This document shows, one piece after another, positions 42,285 to 53,336 of a stretch of 64,000 nt of DNA. Position numbers and translations under genes: made by a program. Source of the DNA: Caldilineaceae bacterium (lineage in GTDB: Bacteria; Chloroflexota; Anaerolineae; Caldilineales; Caldilineaceae). The stretch is taken from positions 46,954 to 110,953 of the forward strand of contig JAPOVP010000093.1 of NCBI GenBank assembly GCA_026708085.1, given 5' to 3'. Below the pieces are notes generated by a model that saw only the letters and a program-made list of their open reading frames with translations, was not told the DNA's origin and did not search any database. The stretch's first letter is position 1. Each line of letters starts with the position of its first letter.

Positions 42285-43454
42285 ATGAAACCCCTTTCGC
42301 AACTCGTTGAGTCCGTGCCGGGAAGCCCTACAACAATGATGATGCAGAAAGGTCGCGAACTGGCCGCGCAAGGTCTGGACGTGATCAATCTGGCCGGGGG
42401 CGAGCCAGATGCCGACACGCCCAAGCATATCCAGCAGGCGGCTTTTGAGGCCATTGCAGCCGGAGATACCCACTACCCGCCCTCCTTCGGCAAGCCGGAG
42501 TTGCTGGAAGCGATCTGCGCCAAGCTGGAGCGGGAGAACAACGTGCGGGCTGTACCCGACCAACTGATGGTAACGCCGGGGGGCAAATGGGCGATCTACT
42601 CGACCTTGGCAGCGACGCTCAACGAGGGCGACGAGGTCATGATTCTGGACCCGGCCTGGGTGAGCTACGCGCCGATGGTGCTGCTGAACGGAGGCGTACC
42701 CGTCCACGTTTCGTTGCCAGCCGCAGACAACTTTCGCGTTCGCGCTGCGCAGTTGGAGGAGCATGTCAGCGAGAGGACCAAGCTGATCATGATCTGTTCG
42801 CCCAGCAACCCGACCGGGCGGGTACTGACACAGGAGGAACTCGACGACATCGCCGCCGTCGCGCAGCGGCACGATCTGTATGTCCTTAGCGACGAGATCT
42901 ACGAGCATATCCTTTATGACGGTGCGCGTCACCGCTCGATCGCGAGTATGTCCGGCATGGCTGAACGCACTATCATCGTCAACGGGTTCAGCAAGAGCTA
43001 CGCCATGACAGGATGGCGTTTGGCCTGGCTGGCAGCTCCTTTACCTGTTGCCAAACTGGCCCGCGCCTATCAGACCCAGACCGTAACATCCGCCGCCAGC
43101 TTCTCCATGGTCGCTGGAGCCGCCGCCCTCAACGGGCCGCAGGACTTCGTCCACGAGATGGTGTCCTCATACACTCATCGGCGCGACTTTGTCCTGGACG
43201 CCCTCGAAGAGATCCCGGGCATCCGCAGCAGCCCGATTGAAGGAGCGTTCTACCTTTTTGCCCAGTTTACGCAGACCGAGAAGAAGAGCCTCGAGATTTC
43301 TCAGGTCCTTTTAGAGGACGGCCTGCTCGCTACCACGCCAGGCATCGCGTTTGGCGAGGCAGGTGAAGGCTACGTCCGATTCAGCTTTGCCACGGCGATG
43401 GAAGACTTGGAAAAAACCGTTGAGCGTTTGGCCCGTATCGTGCCGGGTCTCTGA
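42285..43454 (+). CDS. Aspartate-type aminotransferase (class I-beta/gamma)
   Basis: The 389-residue PLP enzyme differs from that at 40330. It has INLAGGEPDADTPKHIQQAA, MVTPGGKWAIYSTLAATL, MICSPSNPTGRVLTQEEL, the Asp/Tyr pair LSDEIYEHILYDG, the Schiff-base Lys in IVNGFSKSYAMTGWRLAW (about 239), and a late GEGYVRFSFAT. It is complete and of usual length. It begins just 56 bases after the divergent DUF433 start. The TSUP permease follows eight bases after its stop. Confidence 0.88.
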   Translation: MKPLSQLVESVPGSPTTMMMQKGRELAAQGLDVINLAGGEPDADTPKHIQQAAFEAIAAGDTHYPPSFGKPELLEAICAKLERENNVRAVPDQLMVTPGGKWAIYSTLAATLNEGDEVMILDPAWVSYAPMVLLNGGVPVHVSLPAADNFRVRAAQLEEHVSERTKLIMICSPSNPTGRVLTQEELDDIAAVAQRHDLYVLSDEIYEHILYDGARHRSIASMSGMAERTIIVNGFSKSYAMTGWRLAWLAAPLPVAKLARAYQTQTVTSAASFSMVAGAAALNGPQDFVHEMVSSYTHRRDFVLDALEEIPGIRSSPIEGAFYLFAQFTQTEKKSLEISQVLLEDGLLATTPGIAFGEAGEGYVRFSFATAMEDLEKTVERLARIVPGL

Positions 43455-43462
43455 GGATCTCT

Positions 43463-44308
43463 ATGGATATTACTCCTCTACAGTACCTACTGGCCATACT
43501 TGCCGGCGTCGTCGCCGGCATCATCAACACACTGGCCGGCAGCGGTTCGGCTGTTACACTGCCGATGCTTGTATTTCTGGGTCTTGATTCCGGTGCCGCC
43601 AATGCCACCAACCGGATTGGGGTCATCATCCAAAACGTGGTCGGCATTGCGACCTTTGCCCGCAGTGGACGGATGCAACTGCGGGGAGGCGGGACGGAAA
43701 GGCAGAAAGCCGAGAACATATTGGACGCCGATTCCCTGCGTTTCGGCCTCTGGCTGAGCGCCGCCGGCATGCCCGGCGCACTGGTCGGCGCCTATGTGGC
43801 CACGCTTCTCGACAAGGGTGCCATGAACCTGGCGATCGGCGGCATGTTGATCATCGTTCTGGTTACGATCTTCTTCAATCCGACGAAATGGCTGCGAGAA
43901 AGATCGGAGGTACGGAAAGAGCGGCCTGACCTCTTTGTGCTGGTTCTGTTCTTTGCCATCGGCATCTACGGCGGCTTCATTCAGGCCGGGGTGGGTGTAT
44001 TCCTGGTTACAGCGCTTGTTCTTGGCGTGGGTTATACAATAGTACACGCCAACGCGGTCAAACTGATCTTTGTACTGGCTCTCAACATCGTCGCATTTGT
44101 CGTCTTTATCTTGTCGCCCCTGCAAATCGACTGGGGCATTGGCGCTTTGATGGCCGTGGGCCAAAGCATCGGCGCCTGGGCCGCGGTGCGCTTTGCCGTG
44201 ACTGTGAAGGACGCCAACCGCTGGGTCCGATATCTGTTGATAGTTGTAGTCATCTATTCCATTCTGCGCTTCTTCGGACTGCTGGACCTGATTTTTGGCC
44301 TCATTTGA
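43463..44308 (+). CDS. TSUP family permease (TauE/SafE)
   Basis: The 281-residue membrane protein begins LQYLLAILAGVVAGIINTLAGSGSAVTLPMLVFLGLDSGAANATNRIGVIIQN and has eight or so hydrophobic segments. The second repeat half starts at VLFFAIGIYGGFIQAGVGVFLVTALVL, the repeated GGxxQAGxG signature. Members export sulfite, sulfoacetate or other small anions. It follows the aminotransferase within eight bases, which suggests a link with sulfur-containing amino acid breakdown, but the substrate is not shown. Confidence 0.85.
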   Translation: MDITPLQYLLAILAGVVAGIINTLAGSGSAVTLPMLVFLGLDSGAANATNRIGVIIQNVVGIATFARSGRMQLRGGGTERQKAENILDADSLRFGLWLSAAGMPGALVGAYVATLLDKGAMNLAIGGMLIIVLVTIFFNPTKWLRERSEVRKERPDLFVLVLFFAIGIYGGFIQAGVGVFLVTALVLGVGYTIVHANAVKLIFVLALNIVAFVVFILSPLQIDWGIGALMAVGQSIGAWAAVRFAVTVKDANRWVRYLLIVVVIYSILRFFGLLDLIFGLI

Positions 44309-44458
44309 TTGCTATTGAACGGAATCCGCTGATGTAACATTGTCAATCCGAGCGGATTCAGTGCTTCATGAGAAAACCCACTACGCGTTGGCCCTGGAAA
44401 CCATTGATTCGATGCGGCCAATTGACGATTTGCAGCTGTGCGTGACAGGAGTGCCCCA

Positions 44459-46939
44459 ATGAGCAGAACAATCAGCCATGTTACCGTTATCGGCGCCGGT
44501 ACAATGGGCGCGGCCATCGCAGGACACCTGGCCAATGCAGGTATCTCCTCCCACCTGCTCGACATCGCGCCGGCAGAACTGACACGTGAAGAGCAGGCCA
44601 ATGGGTTGACCCTGGAGGACCGGGCTGTCCGAAACCGGATTGTGCTAGCAGGGTTCGAGCGCATGACCCAAGCCAGACCGGCCAGCCTTTTCAGCCCGGA
44701 ACTGGCGGAACTGATCACCCTGGGTAATGTCGAGGACGACCTCGAGGCCGCGGTTGCACGTAGCGACTGGATCATCGAGGCCATTGTGGAGCGTCCCCGG
44801 CCCAAGCAGGAACTGATGGCCAGGCTTGAGGCGATCGCCCCTGCCGACGCCATCATAAGCACCAACACCTCGGGGATCCCTATCCATATCATCAGCGCCG
44901 GTCGCAGTGAGGCCTTTCGAGAGCGGTTCCTGGGCACCCATTTTTTCAACCCGCCCCGCTACCTGCGCCTTCTTGAACTGATTCCCGGTCAGGAGACAGA
45001 TCCCGCCATCGTTGCTGATATGAAGGCATTCGCCGAGAAACGGCTGGGCAAGGGCGTTGTCATCGCCAGGGATGTGCCCAACTTTGTCGGCAATCGCATG
45101 TTCAGCTACATCATAAGCAGCCTCCTGGAGTTCGCAGTCGCCAATGACTACACCGTCGAGGAGGTAGACCGGCTGACCGGTACGTTGATTGGAAGGCCCA
45201 AGACCGCCACATTCCGCCTACTCGACGTGGTCGGCATTGACGTGGCCGCGCTCGTGGGTGAGCACCTGTATGACATGATCCCCGACGATGAAGACCGGGA
45301 CACTTTGCGCGGGCCTCTTGGCTCCGAGGTGCTCATGACGCTACTTCAGAACGGTCTGCTCGGCGCCAAAAGCGGCCAGGGCTTTTACAAGACCGTCGTC
45401 GACCGCGAGGGCAGAAAAAGCTTCTGGGGGCTGGACTTGCAGGCGGCTTCCGAAGGCGAAGTGGACTACATGCAACCGGGGCGCACAACCTGGCCCAGCG
45501 TCGACGCCGTGAGAAACGCCCCACTGCCCGAACGTCTGCGCGGTCTTGTCGCGTCCCACTCCGCCGGCGAGGAATCAGAGGACGAGGCCGGCGACCTGAT
45601 CTGGCACACACTCAGCCGCACGCTGGCGTACGCTTCCAAGCGTTTGCCCGAGATCGCGGACAGCCCTAAGGACATTGACAACGCCATGAAGTGGGGCTTC
45701 GGCTGGGAGATGGGGCCGTTCGAAACCTGGGACGCAATGGGTGTCGCTGATACGACGCAGCGCATGGCGGATGAAGGACTGACGGTCGCCCCTTGGATCC
45801 AGGAAATGCTCGGCAAAGGCCATGACAGCTTCTACCGGTCTGAAGAAGCTTCAGGCCCAGGAGCGGGTGCGGCACTCATGCAAGTGTACAGTCCGCAAGC
45901 GGGCCGGTACGAGTCCGTTGATGACGGCGACCGGGTGGTCAGCATTTCGGCCCTCAAACGCGGGCAGGGTGTGCTTGCCGGTAACAGTTCCGCCAGCCTC
46001 CTGGATATGGGTGACGGTGTGCTTCTGCTGGAGTTCCATACCAAGATGAACGCCCTGGACCTGGAGATCGGCCCTATCGCCGACGCAGCCATCGAGCGTC
46101 TGCATGGGAATGCCACCGGGCTGGTGATCGGCAACCAGGGAGGCAATTTCAGCGCAGGCGCAAATCTCTTGCTCATCGGCGCTCTGGCCCAGTCCGGTGA
46201 TACGGACAAGCTGGACGCGGCGATCAGGGCGCTGCAACAGATGATCCTGCAGTTGCGCTGCGCGCCCAAGCCCGTTGTGGCAGCACCCTACCAAATGGCC
46301 TTGGGCGGGGGCGCGGAGGTGACGATGTGTGCCGACCGCATCGTAGCGCATGCGGAACTGTACATTGGCCAGGTCGAGGTTGGTGTCGGCCTGATCCCGG
46401 CCGCCGGTGGGTGCAAAGAGCTGATACGCCGTCTGGTCAGCCCTCACATGAAGATGCAGAATGGAGACCCCGCCACTCATCTGCAGAAGGTCTTCGAGCT
46501 TGTCGCTCTCGCCAAGGTTTCGACTTCGGCTGATGAAGCGCGCCAGATGGGCTTTCTAGGTCCACGTGACCGTGTTGTGATGAACTCCGACCATCTGCTC
46601 GCTGAGGCCAAGGCAGAGGTTGTGCGCATGGCCGAAGAAGGTTACAGGCCGCCGGACGTCACCGGCAACATCTACGCAGCCGGCCGGGATTACCTCGCCA
46701 ATCTGCGGGTGGGCATTCACATGATGCGCGAAGCCCGTTATATCACCGCGCACGAAGCGATCATCGCCGACCAACTGGCGTACGTCCTCTGCGGCGGTGA
46801 GCTCAGCCAGCCGGCCTGGATGGACGAGCAGTATTTCCTCGACCTGGAGCGGGAAGCCTTCAAGACCCTGTGCGGCTACCCCAAGAGCCATGAACGCATC
46901 TGGCACATGCTGAAAAATGGAAAGCCGCTGCGAAACTAA
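44459..46939 (+). CDS. fadN: 3-hydroxyacyl-CoA dehydrogenase / enoyl-CoA hydratase (FadN type)
   Basis: The 826-residue fused enzyme acts in fatty acid beta-oxidation. From the ATG at 44459 (AGGAG upstream) the N-terminal NAD domain has VIGAGTMGAAIAGHLANAG, then NTSGIPIHIIS, GTHFFNPPRYLRLLELIPG (with catalytic His) and VPNFVGNRMFS. The hydratase domain is C-terminal (LLEFHTKMNALDLEI...GNQGGNFSAGANL; MALGGGAEVTMCADRIVAHAELYIGQVEVGVGLIPAAGG). The order dehydrogenase then hydratase fits the FadN group rather than E. coli FadB. The thiolase partner, fadA, lies 3.9 kb downstream, separated by the LRR gene. Confidence 0.9.
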   Translation: MSRTISHVTVIGAGTMGAAIAGHLANAGISSHLLDIAPAELTREEQANGLTLEDRAVRNRIVLAGFERMTQARPASLFSPELAELITLGNVEDDLEAAVARSDWIIEAIVERPRPKQELMARLEAIAPADAIISTNTSGIPIHIISAGRSEAFRERFLGTHFFNPPRYLRLLELIPGQETDPAIVADMKAFAEKRLGKGVVIARDVPNFVGNRMFSYIISSLLEFAVANDYTVEEVDRLTGTLIGRPKTATFRLLDVVGIDVAALVGEHLYDMIPDDEDRDTLRGPLGSEVLMTLLQNGLLGAKSGQGFYKTVVDREGRKSFWGLDLQAASEGEVDYMQPGRTTWPSVDAVRNAPLPERLRGLVASHSAGEESEDEAGDLIWHTLSRTLAYASKRLPEIADSPKDIDNAMKWGFGWEMGPFETWDAMGVADTTQRMADEGLTVAPWIQEMLGKGHDSFYRSEEASGPGAGAALMQVYSPQAGRYESVDDGDRVVSISALKRGQGVLAGNSSASLLDMGDGVLLLEFHTKMNALDLEIGPIADAAIERLHGNATGLVIGNQGGNFSAGANLLLIGALAQSGDTDKLDAAIRALQQMILQLRCAPKPVVAAPYQMALGGGAEVTMCADRIVAHAELYIGQVEVGVGLIPAAGGCKELIRRLVSPHMKMQNGDPATHLQKVFELVALAKVSTSADEARQMGFLGPRDRVVMNSDHLLAEAKAEVVRMAEEGYRPPDVTGNIYAAGRDYLANLRVGIHMMREARYITAHEAIIADQLAYVLCGGELSQPAWMDEQYFLDLEREAFKTLCGYPKSHERIWHMLKNGKPLRN

Positions 46940-47050
46940 GGCCTCCGTTTTCCAGATTCCGGCGATGGAAGTAACAGTGACCCTTGGAAAACCCCTGGTT
47001 CGTTGACGTGTGGCAAGCAGCCAGGTAATTCGGTCACTTAGGGGATCATC

Positions 47051-50000
47051 GTGAACTCTTTCTTGAGAAATCTGATTGCTATGGCTCTTGTATGTGCCGT
47101 GACAGTCAGTGCAGGAAGATCCCGTGCGTTTGCATCCTCGTTCTTCGCGCCTGACTTCACAGACAGGGATGCGCTGATCTCGCTCTACGAATCCACCGAT
47201 GGAGCCAACTGGTTGAATAGCGAGAACTGGCTGACCGAAGCGCCGCTCGATGCCTGGTATGGCGTCACCATCGACGATAGCAGCCGGGTAACTGCATTGG
47301 ACCTCTCGCTGAACGAGTTGGCCGGTTCGATTCCGCCAGAACTTGGGAAGCTCACCGAACTGAAAGAGCTAGACCTCTCCGAGAACGAATTGAGCGGTTC
47401 GATACCGCTAACCCTGGGGAACCTTCTCAGTTTGCAGAAATTGGACCTCTCAGATAACGAACTGAGCGGCTCGATTCCGCCCGAACTGGGTCATCTCACA
47501 GATCTAGAGGCGTTGCACCTCTCTGAAAACGAATTAAGTGGTTCGATTCCACAACAGTTGGGAAGGCTTACCAACCTGAAGGAGCTTCACCTTTGGGACA
47601 ACGAGTTGAGCGCATCGATCCCATCCGAGTTGGGCAAACTCACCGATTTGGAGATGTTGTACCTCTGGGACAACGAGTTGAGCGGCACGATTCCGCCTGA
47701 ACTGGGCAGGCTCTCCAACCTGAAAGAACTGCACCTCTCTTTGAATGAGTTGAGCGGCAAGATTCCGTCCGAGTTTGGCAGGCTCACAAATCTGGAAGTG
47801 TTGGGCCTCTTCGGGAACCGGTTGGGCGGAACAATGACGTCGGAACTGGGAAAGCTCATCAAACTGGAGAAGCTGTACCTGTCAGGTAACGACTTTATTG
47901 GAACGATTCCGTCTGAGTTGGGCAACCTTACCAGGCTGGAGGAACTTTATCTTTCGGATAACGAACTGAACGGAACAGTTCCTCCGGAGCTGGGTGAGCT
48001 CAACCGTCTAAAGCAGCTACACCTCTCAGAGAACGAACTGAGCGGCACGATTCCGCCAGGTCTGGGCGATCTCAACGGACTGAAAGAGTTGCACCTCTCA
48101 AGTAACGAGTTGGACGGCCTGGTGCCATCCGAGCTGGGCAGACTCACCAACCTGAAAATGCTGCAACTCTCAGGTAACGAGTTGATCGGAGCGATTCCGT
48201 CAGAGTTAGGCAAACTTACTGACCTGAAAGAACTGCACCTCACAGATAACGAGTTGAGCGGACCAGTTCCACCAGAATTAGGCAAGCTCACAAGATTGAA
48301 GGGACTATTCCTCTCAAACAACGAGTTGAGCGGTGCGTTGCCGCCCGAACTAGGCAATCTCACCAATCTGAAAGAGTTGCACCTCACAAATAACGAGATT
48401 GGCCGATCGATTCCGTCAGAGTTAGGCAACCTTGCCAACCTGAAAGAACTGCACCTGTCGGACAACGAGTTGAGCGGTGTAATCCCTTTGGAACTAGGCA
48501 TGCTCTCGAAATTGCAGGTGCTGAGCCTCTCGGCGAACCAGTTGAGTGGTACGATTCCGTCCGAGTTGGGCAATCTCACCAACCTTAAGGAACTTTACCT
48601 TTGGGGCAACGAGCTGTCCGGGACGATTCCGCCAGAGTTGGGTAAACTCGCCAACCTAAAAGAGCTGTTCCTCTCCCAAAACCGGTTAGAAGGTTCGATA
48701 CCGACTGAGCTGGGCAATCTCACCAACCTGCAAGTGCTGTACCTATGGGGCAACGAGTTGAGCGGTTCGATACCGGCCGAGTTGGGCGAGCTCGCCAACC
48801 TGCAAGAGTTGTACCTCTCGCAGAATGAGTTGAGCGGTACGATACCGGCCGAACTGGGCAAGCTCAGTGAGTTGGACGCGCTAGACCTTTCAGTGAACCA
48901 ATTGAACGGCTGGATCCCGTCTGAGTTAAGCGAACTCGCCAAGATACGCGTGTTGTACCTTTCAGAGAACAAACTGAGTGGTAAGATCCCGTCCGAGTTG
49001 GGCAGCCTTACCAAGCTGCAAGAGATGTATCTATGGGGCAACGAGCTGAGGGGATCCATCCCTTCCGAGCTGGGCAATCTCACCAGTCTCCAGGAGTTGC
49101 ATCTTTCTGAAAACATGCTGAGCGGATTTGTCCCTTCCGAGTTGGGTGAACTCGCCAACCTGAAGGAGTTGCACCTCACACATAACCGTTTGGTCGGTTC
49201 GATTCCATCCGAGTTGGGCAATCTCACAAGCCTGCAAATGCTGCAACTAGGGGGCAACGAGCTGGCCGGTTCGATTCCATCCGAGCTGGGCAATCTCGCG
49301 AGTCTGCAGACGCTGGACCTCTCAAACAACAAGCTGAGCGGTCGGATCCCTTCCGACTTAGGTAATCTCACAAACCTGCAAGAGATGTTCCTGTCACTCA
49401 ACCGGTTGAGCGGTTCGATTCCGTCCGAAGTGGGCAAGCTCGCCAACCTTCAAGTTCTGTATCTGTGGGGCAACAAGCTTCAGGGTCGGATTCCGTCCGA
49501 GTTGGGCGAGCTCACCAGTCTGAATCAGCTGTTTCTCTCAGACAACAATCTGAGAGGTCCGATACCGCCTGAACTGGGCAGGCTCACTGAACTGGAAGTG
49601 CTGGGCGTTTCATCGAACCAGTTGAGCGGATCGATCCCGTCCGAGTTGGGAAATCTGGTAAAACTAAGAGAGCTTTACCTCTGGAGCAACGATCTGAGCG
49701 GCTCGATTTCGACAGAACTGGGCAGGCTCACCAACTTAGGAAAGCTGTACCTCTCAGACAACCGGCTCAGCGGCTGCGTGCCCGAGGTGTGGAGAGATAC
49801 GGAAGAAAATGACCTGGACAGTATAGGTCTGCCGTTTTGCTCGGACAGGGATGCGCTGGTTTCGCTCTACAAGGCTACAGACGGCGCAAACTGGCGAAAG
49901 AACGGGAACTGGCTGAACGCTGACATTGCTCTTCAAGGCTGGCACGGCGTTACCACGGACAGGGGCCGGGTTGTCGGCCTGATTCTCCCTACGAACGGAC

Positions 50001-50614
50001 TGAGAGGCGCAATTCCGTCAGAGTTAGCCGGTCTTTCCGAACTGAAAGGGTTGTATCTCCGCAGCAACGAATTGAGCGGGTCGATACCTCCGTCACTGGG
50101 CAAGCTCATGGGCCTGGAACAGCTGGTCCTGGCCAAGAACCAATTGAGCGGAATGATACCGTCCGAGCTGAGCGCTCTGACCAACCTGGGGGTGCTGGAT
50201 CTATCAGAAAACGAATTGATTGGATCAGTTCCGCCAGAATTGGGTAAACTCGCCAAACTTACAGTCCTGAATCACCGGGATAACGAATTGAGCGGAGGGA
50301 TTCCTGCGGAACTGGGCAGTCTGCTCAAATTGGAACAGCTGATCCTCGCGGACAACCAGTTGAGCGGATCGATTCCGTCAGAACTGGGTGAACTCAGCAA
50401 CCTGAAAGTCCTGGATCTCTCAGGCAACCAGTTGACTGGAACCATTCCGACTGGGCTGGACAACCTCACCAATCTTGAAGAACTGTATCTCTCAGGAAAC
50501 CGACTGGAGGGATGTCTGCCCGAGGTTTGGGACAATATCGTGAAACATGATCTGGATGAACTCGGACTGCCATTCTGTTCGGCGCCTGCACCTACACCTA
50601 CGGCAGCCCCGTAG
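47051..50614 (+). CDS. Secreted plant-type leucine-rich-repeat protein, 43 exact repeats
   Basis: The 1187-residue protein starts at a GTG with GGGGA upstream and has a signal peptide (MNSFLRNLIAMALVCAVTVSAGRSRAFA). A cap region (DRDALISLYESTDGANWLNSENWLTEAPLDAWYGV) leads into LRRs of the pattern LxxLxxLxLSxNxLSGxIPxELGxLxN. By position, the first array has 35 repeats of exactly 72 bases (47297-49816) with no insertions. Then a second cap (DRDALVSLYKATDGANWRKNGNWLNADIALQGWHGV) and a second array of eight repeats (from 49979) follow. It ends with GCLPEVW, a short Cys-containing end and PAPTPTAAP, with no membrane anchor. It is likely an extracellular binding or adhesion protein. Its ligand is unknown. 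Confidence 0.92.
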   Translation: MNSFLRNLIAMALVCAVTVSAGRSRAFASSFFAPDFTDRDALISLYESTDGANWLNSENWLTEAPLDAWYGVTIDDSSRVTALDLSLNELAGSIPPELGKLTELKELDLSENELSGSIPLTLGNLLSLQKLDLSDNELSGSIPPELGHLTDLEALHLSENELSGSIPQQLGRLTNLKELHLWDNELSASIPSELGKLTDLEMLYLWDNELSGTIPPELGRLSNLKELHLSLNELSGKIPSEFGRLTNLEVLGLFGNRLGGTMTSELGKLIKLEKLYLSGNDFIGTIPSELGNLTRLEELYLSDNELNGTVPPELGELNRLKQLHLSENELSGTIPPGLGDLNGLKELHLSSNELDGLVPSELGRLTNLKMLQLSGNELIGAIPSELGKLTDLKELHLTDNELSGPVPPELGKLTRLKGLFLSNNELSGALPPELGNLTNLKELHLTNNEIGRSIPSELGNLANLKELHLSDNELSGVIPLELGMLSKLQVLSLSANQLSGTIPSELGNLTNLKELYLWGNELSGTIPPELGKLANLKELFLSQNRLEGSIPTELGNLTNLQVLYLWGNELSGSIPAELGELANLQELYLSQNELSGTIPAELGKLSELDALDLSVNQLNGWIPSELSELAKIRVLYLSENKLSGKIPSELGSLTKLQEMYLWGNELRGSIPSELGNLTSLQELHLSENMLSGFVPSELGELANLKELHLTHNRLVGSIPSELGNLTSLQMLQLGGNELAGSIPSELGNLASLQTLDLSNNKLSGRIPSDLGNLTNLQEMFLSLNRLSGSIPSEVGKLANLQVLYLWGNKLQGRIPSELGELTSLNQLFLSDNNLRGPIPPELGRLTELEVLGVSSNQLSGSIPSELGNLVKLRELYLWSNDLSGSISTELGRLTNLGKLYLSDNRLSGCVPEVWRDTEENDLDSIGLPFCSDRDALVSLYKATDGANWRKNGNWLNADIALQGWHGVTTDRGRVVGLILPTNGLRGAIPSELAGLSELKGLYLRSNELSGSIPPSLGKLMGLEQLVLAKNQLSGMIPSELSALTNLGVLDLSENELIGSVPPELGKLAKLTVLNHRDNELSGGIPAELGSLLKLEQLILADNQLSGSIPSELGELSNLKVLDLSGNQLTGTIPTGLDNLTNLEELYLSGNRLEGCLPEVWDNIVKHDLDELGLPFCSAPAPTPTAAP

Positions 50615-50839
50615 TAATGCATCTCAGTCCGGGTCTTCGAATAAGGAATCGCTCAGTCCCAGCAACGTCCGCCCTCCTTTCAGAAGGCGGGCAGAGTGGC
50701 AGGTATTCTGCCATCGCTCTCTCTTTAACTCTTGTAGCGAAAGTCAAGGAATTCTCTTATCCCCAGAGTCGATAGGACATGGAATCAGACAGACGTTCGA
50801 AGAAACTGTCAGTCTGCAAAAACCAAGGAGCACTTCACT

Positions 50840-52018
<1,179 letters not shown>

Positions 52019-52150
52019 GAGGAATGAGTGAGGAGGAGTGAGAAGAGAGAGCCCCTTAACGACCAAAGTCGAACGGGGTTATTCAGTTGTTAAGGTACTA
52101 TTGCCAGTCGCTGGGCTAGCGACTATTTTCTGTACACAATCTCCTGTCGT

Positions 52151-53254
52151 TCACCATTCGCGGGAGTTGGGGACTTCCAGCCACTCGCCGCCCTGGCGGA
52201 TCGAATCCTGGCTGACCAGGCCCGGGAGCGTCATGTCCATGGCGGCGTGGATGTCGATTGGGGGCGGCTTGCGTCCCTGTACGGCGTCCACGAAGTCCAT
52301 CACCTCGAAGTAGTCGCCCCCGCCGTGGCCGGCGCGGACCGCCTCTTCGGGCGGGTCGCGCCAGATCTCGGGCATGTATTCTTCCTCGAATGTCTCCAGC
52401 GGGACCCAGACATCAGGGTCGTCGCAGAAGTCCTCCAGCCAGATCCAGTCACCTTCGCCCGGGCGGCGTCTGCTTTCGTAGGCGCCTTTCGTTCCCTGCA
52501 GTGTGTAGTTGGTCATGGCGTGGGGGCGCTTGGAGAGCATGTCGACGCGTATGCGCATCAGTTTTTCGCTGGCGGTCTTGCACAGGAGCAGGACCGTGTC
52601 CTCCATGGCGTGTTCGGGGTCGGTCCAGATGCCGGTGCCGATGCAGCTGATGTGTTCGGGGCGCTCTTTGATCCACATGAGGCAGGGGCCGAGGCTGTGG
52701 GTCGGGTAGGTGGAGCCGTTGACGCCGACCTGCCAGTAGTAGCGCCAGGTCGGGCTGCCGTCGGGCATGTGGTGGAGGACGGAGAGCTCGTGCAGGTATT
52801 CGCCTTCGGCGTAGTAGGTCTCGCCGAAGAGGCCGGCCTCGACCAGCGCCCGGACGAGCACGTTGGGCTTCATGTACATGTAGTTCTCGGCCATCATGTA
52901 GATGGCGTCGCTGCGGTTGCAGGCGTCAACCAGCCAGCGGCATTCGTCCAGTGCGACGGCGGCCGTGACTTCGCTGAGGACGTGGATGCCGCGCTGCAGG
53001 GCGGCGATGGCTTGCGGCGCGTGGTATTGCATCGGCGACGATACTACGACGGCGTCCGGTTTCGCCTCATCCAACATCGTCTCGAATACACTATATAGTT
53101 GGGTTACGCCGGTGGCCTCTCCTGACGCGGCCAGGGTCGGCGCGTAAGGGTCGCACAGGGCGACGATATCGGTTTCGGGGTGGGTCTGGAACGCCTTAAA
53201 AAAGGAACCGGCGCGGCGGGCGCCGGAGAAGGCGACTTTTATCTCATTTGCCAT
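52151..53254 (-). CDS. Gfo/Idh/MocA family protein, GH109-like
   Basis: The 367-residue protein has a Rossmann N-terminus (EIKVAFSGARRAGSFFKAFQTHPETDIVALCD) and the family's C-terminal sheet domain. The usual catalytic EKP is replaced by EVT (residues 95-97, GIHVLSEVTAAVALDECRWLVD). It carries MMAENYMYM, EGEYLHEL and GSTYPTHSLGPCLMW (about 180-194). These features recall GH109 NAD-dependent glycosidases, which read EVP and YPTHGLGP at these places. It may thus be a glycosidase rather than an ordinary dehydrogenase; I infer this from memory of the motif. ATG at 53254 has AGGTGA upstream. It is the last gene of the minus-strand set from 57093. Confidence 0.75.
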   Translation of the reverse strand: MANEIKVAFSGARRAGSFFKAFQTHPETDIVALCDPYAPTLAASGEATGVTQLYSVFETMLDEAKPDAVVVSSPMQYHAPQAIAALQRGIHVLSEVTAAVALDECRWLVDACNRSDAIYMMAENYMYMKPNVLVRALVEAGLFGETYYAEGEYLHELSVLHHMPDGSPTWRYYWQVGVNGSTYPTHSLGPCLMWIKERPEHISCIGTGIWTDPEHAMEDTVLLLCKTASEKLMRIRVDMLSKRPHAMTNYTLQGTKGAYESRRRPGEGDWIWLEDFCDDPDVWVPLETFEEEYMPEIWRDPPEEAVRAGHGGGDYFEVMDFVDAVQGRKPPPIDIHAAMDMTLPGLVSQDSIRQGGEWLEVPNSREW

Positions 53255-53336
53255 TCTTATCACCTGAGCCTATTGCCAGAGCGGCGTGTTCTCGCTCCTC
53301 TTCTCTTTCTCTTTCACTTCCTCTACCACGTCAAAA

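Noticed and set aside
47947..49446. Two long antisense frames within the LRR gene
   Set aside because: They mirror the exact 72-base repeat of the LRR gene; periodic Leu/Ser/Pro composition results from the repeat.
47297..50520. Tandem 72-base repeats considered as a CRISPR-like or satellite array
   Set aside because: They are coding LRR repeats in one frame; there are no spacers of unique sequence.
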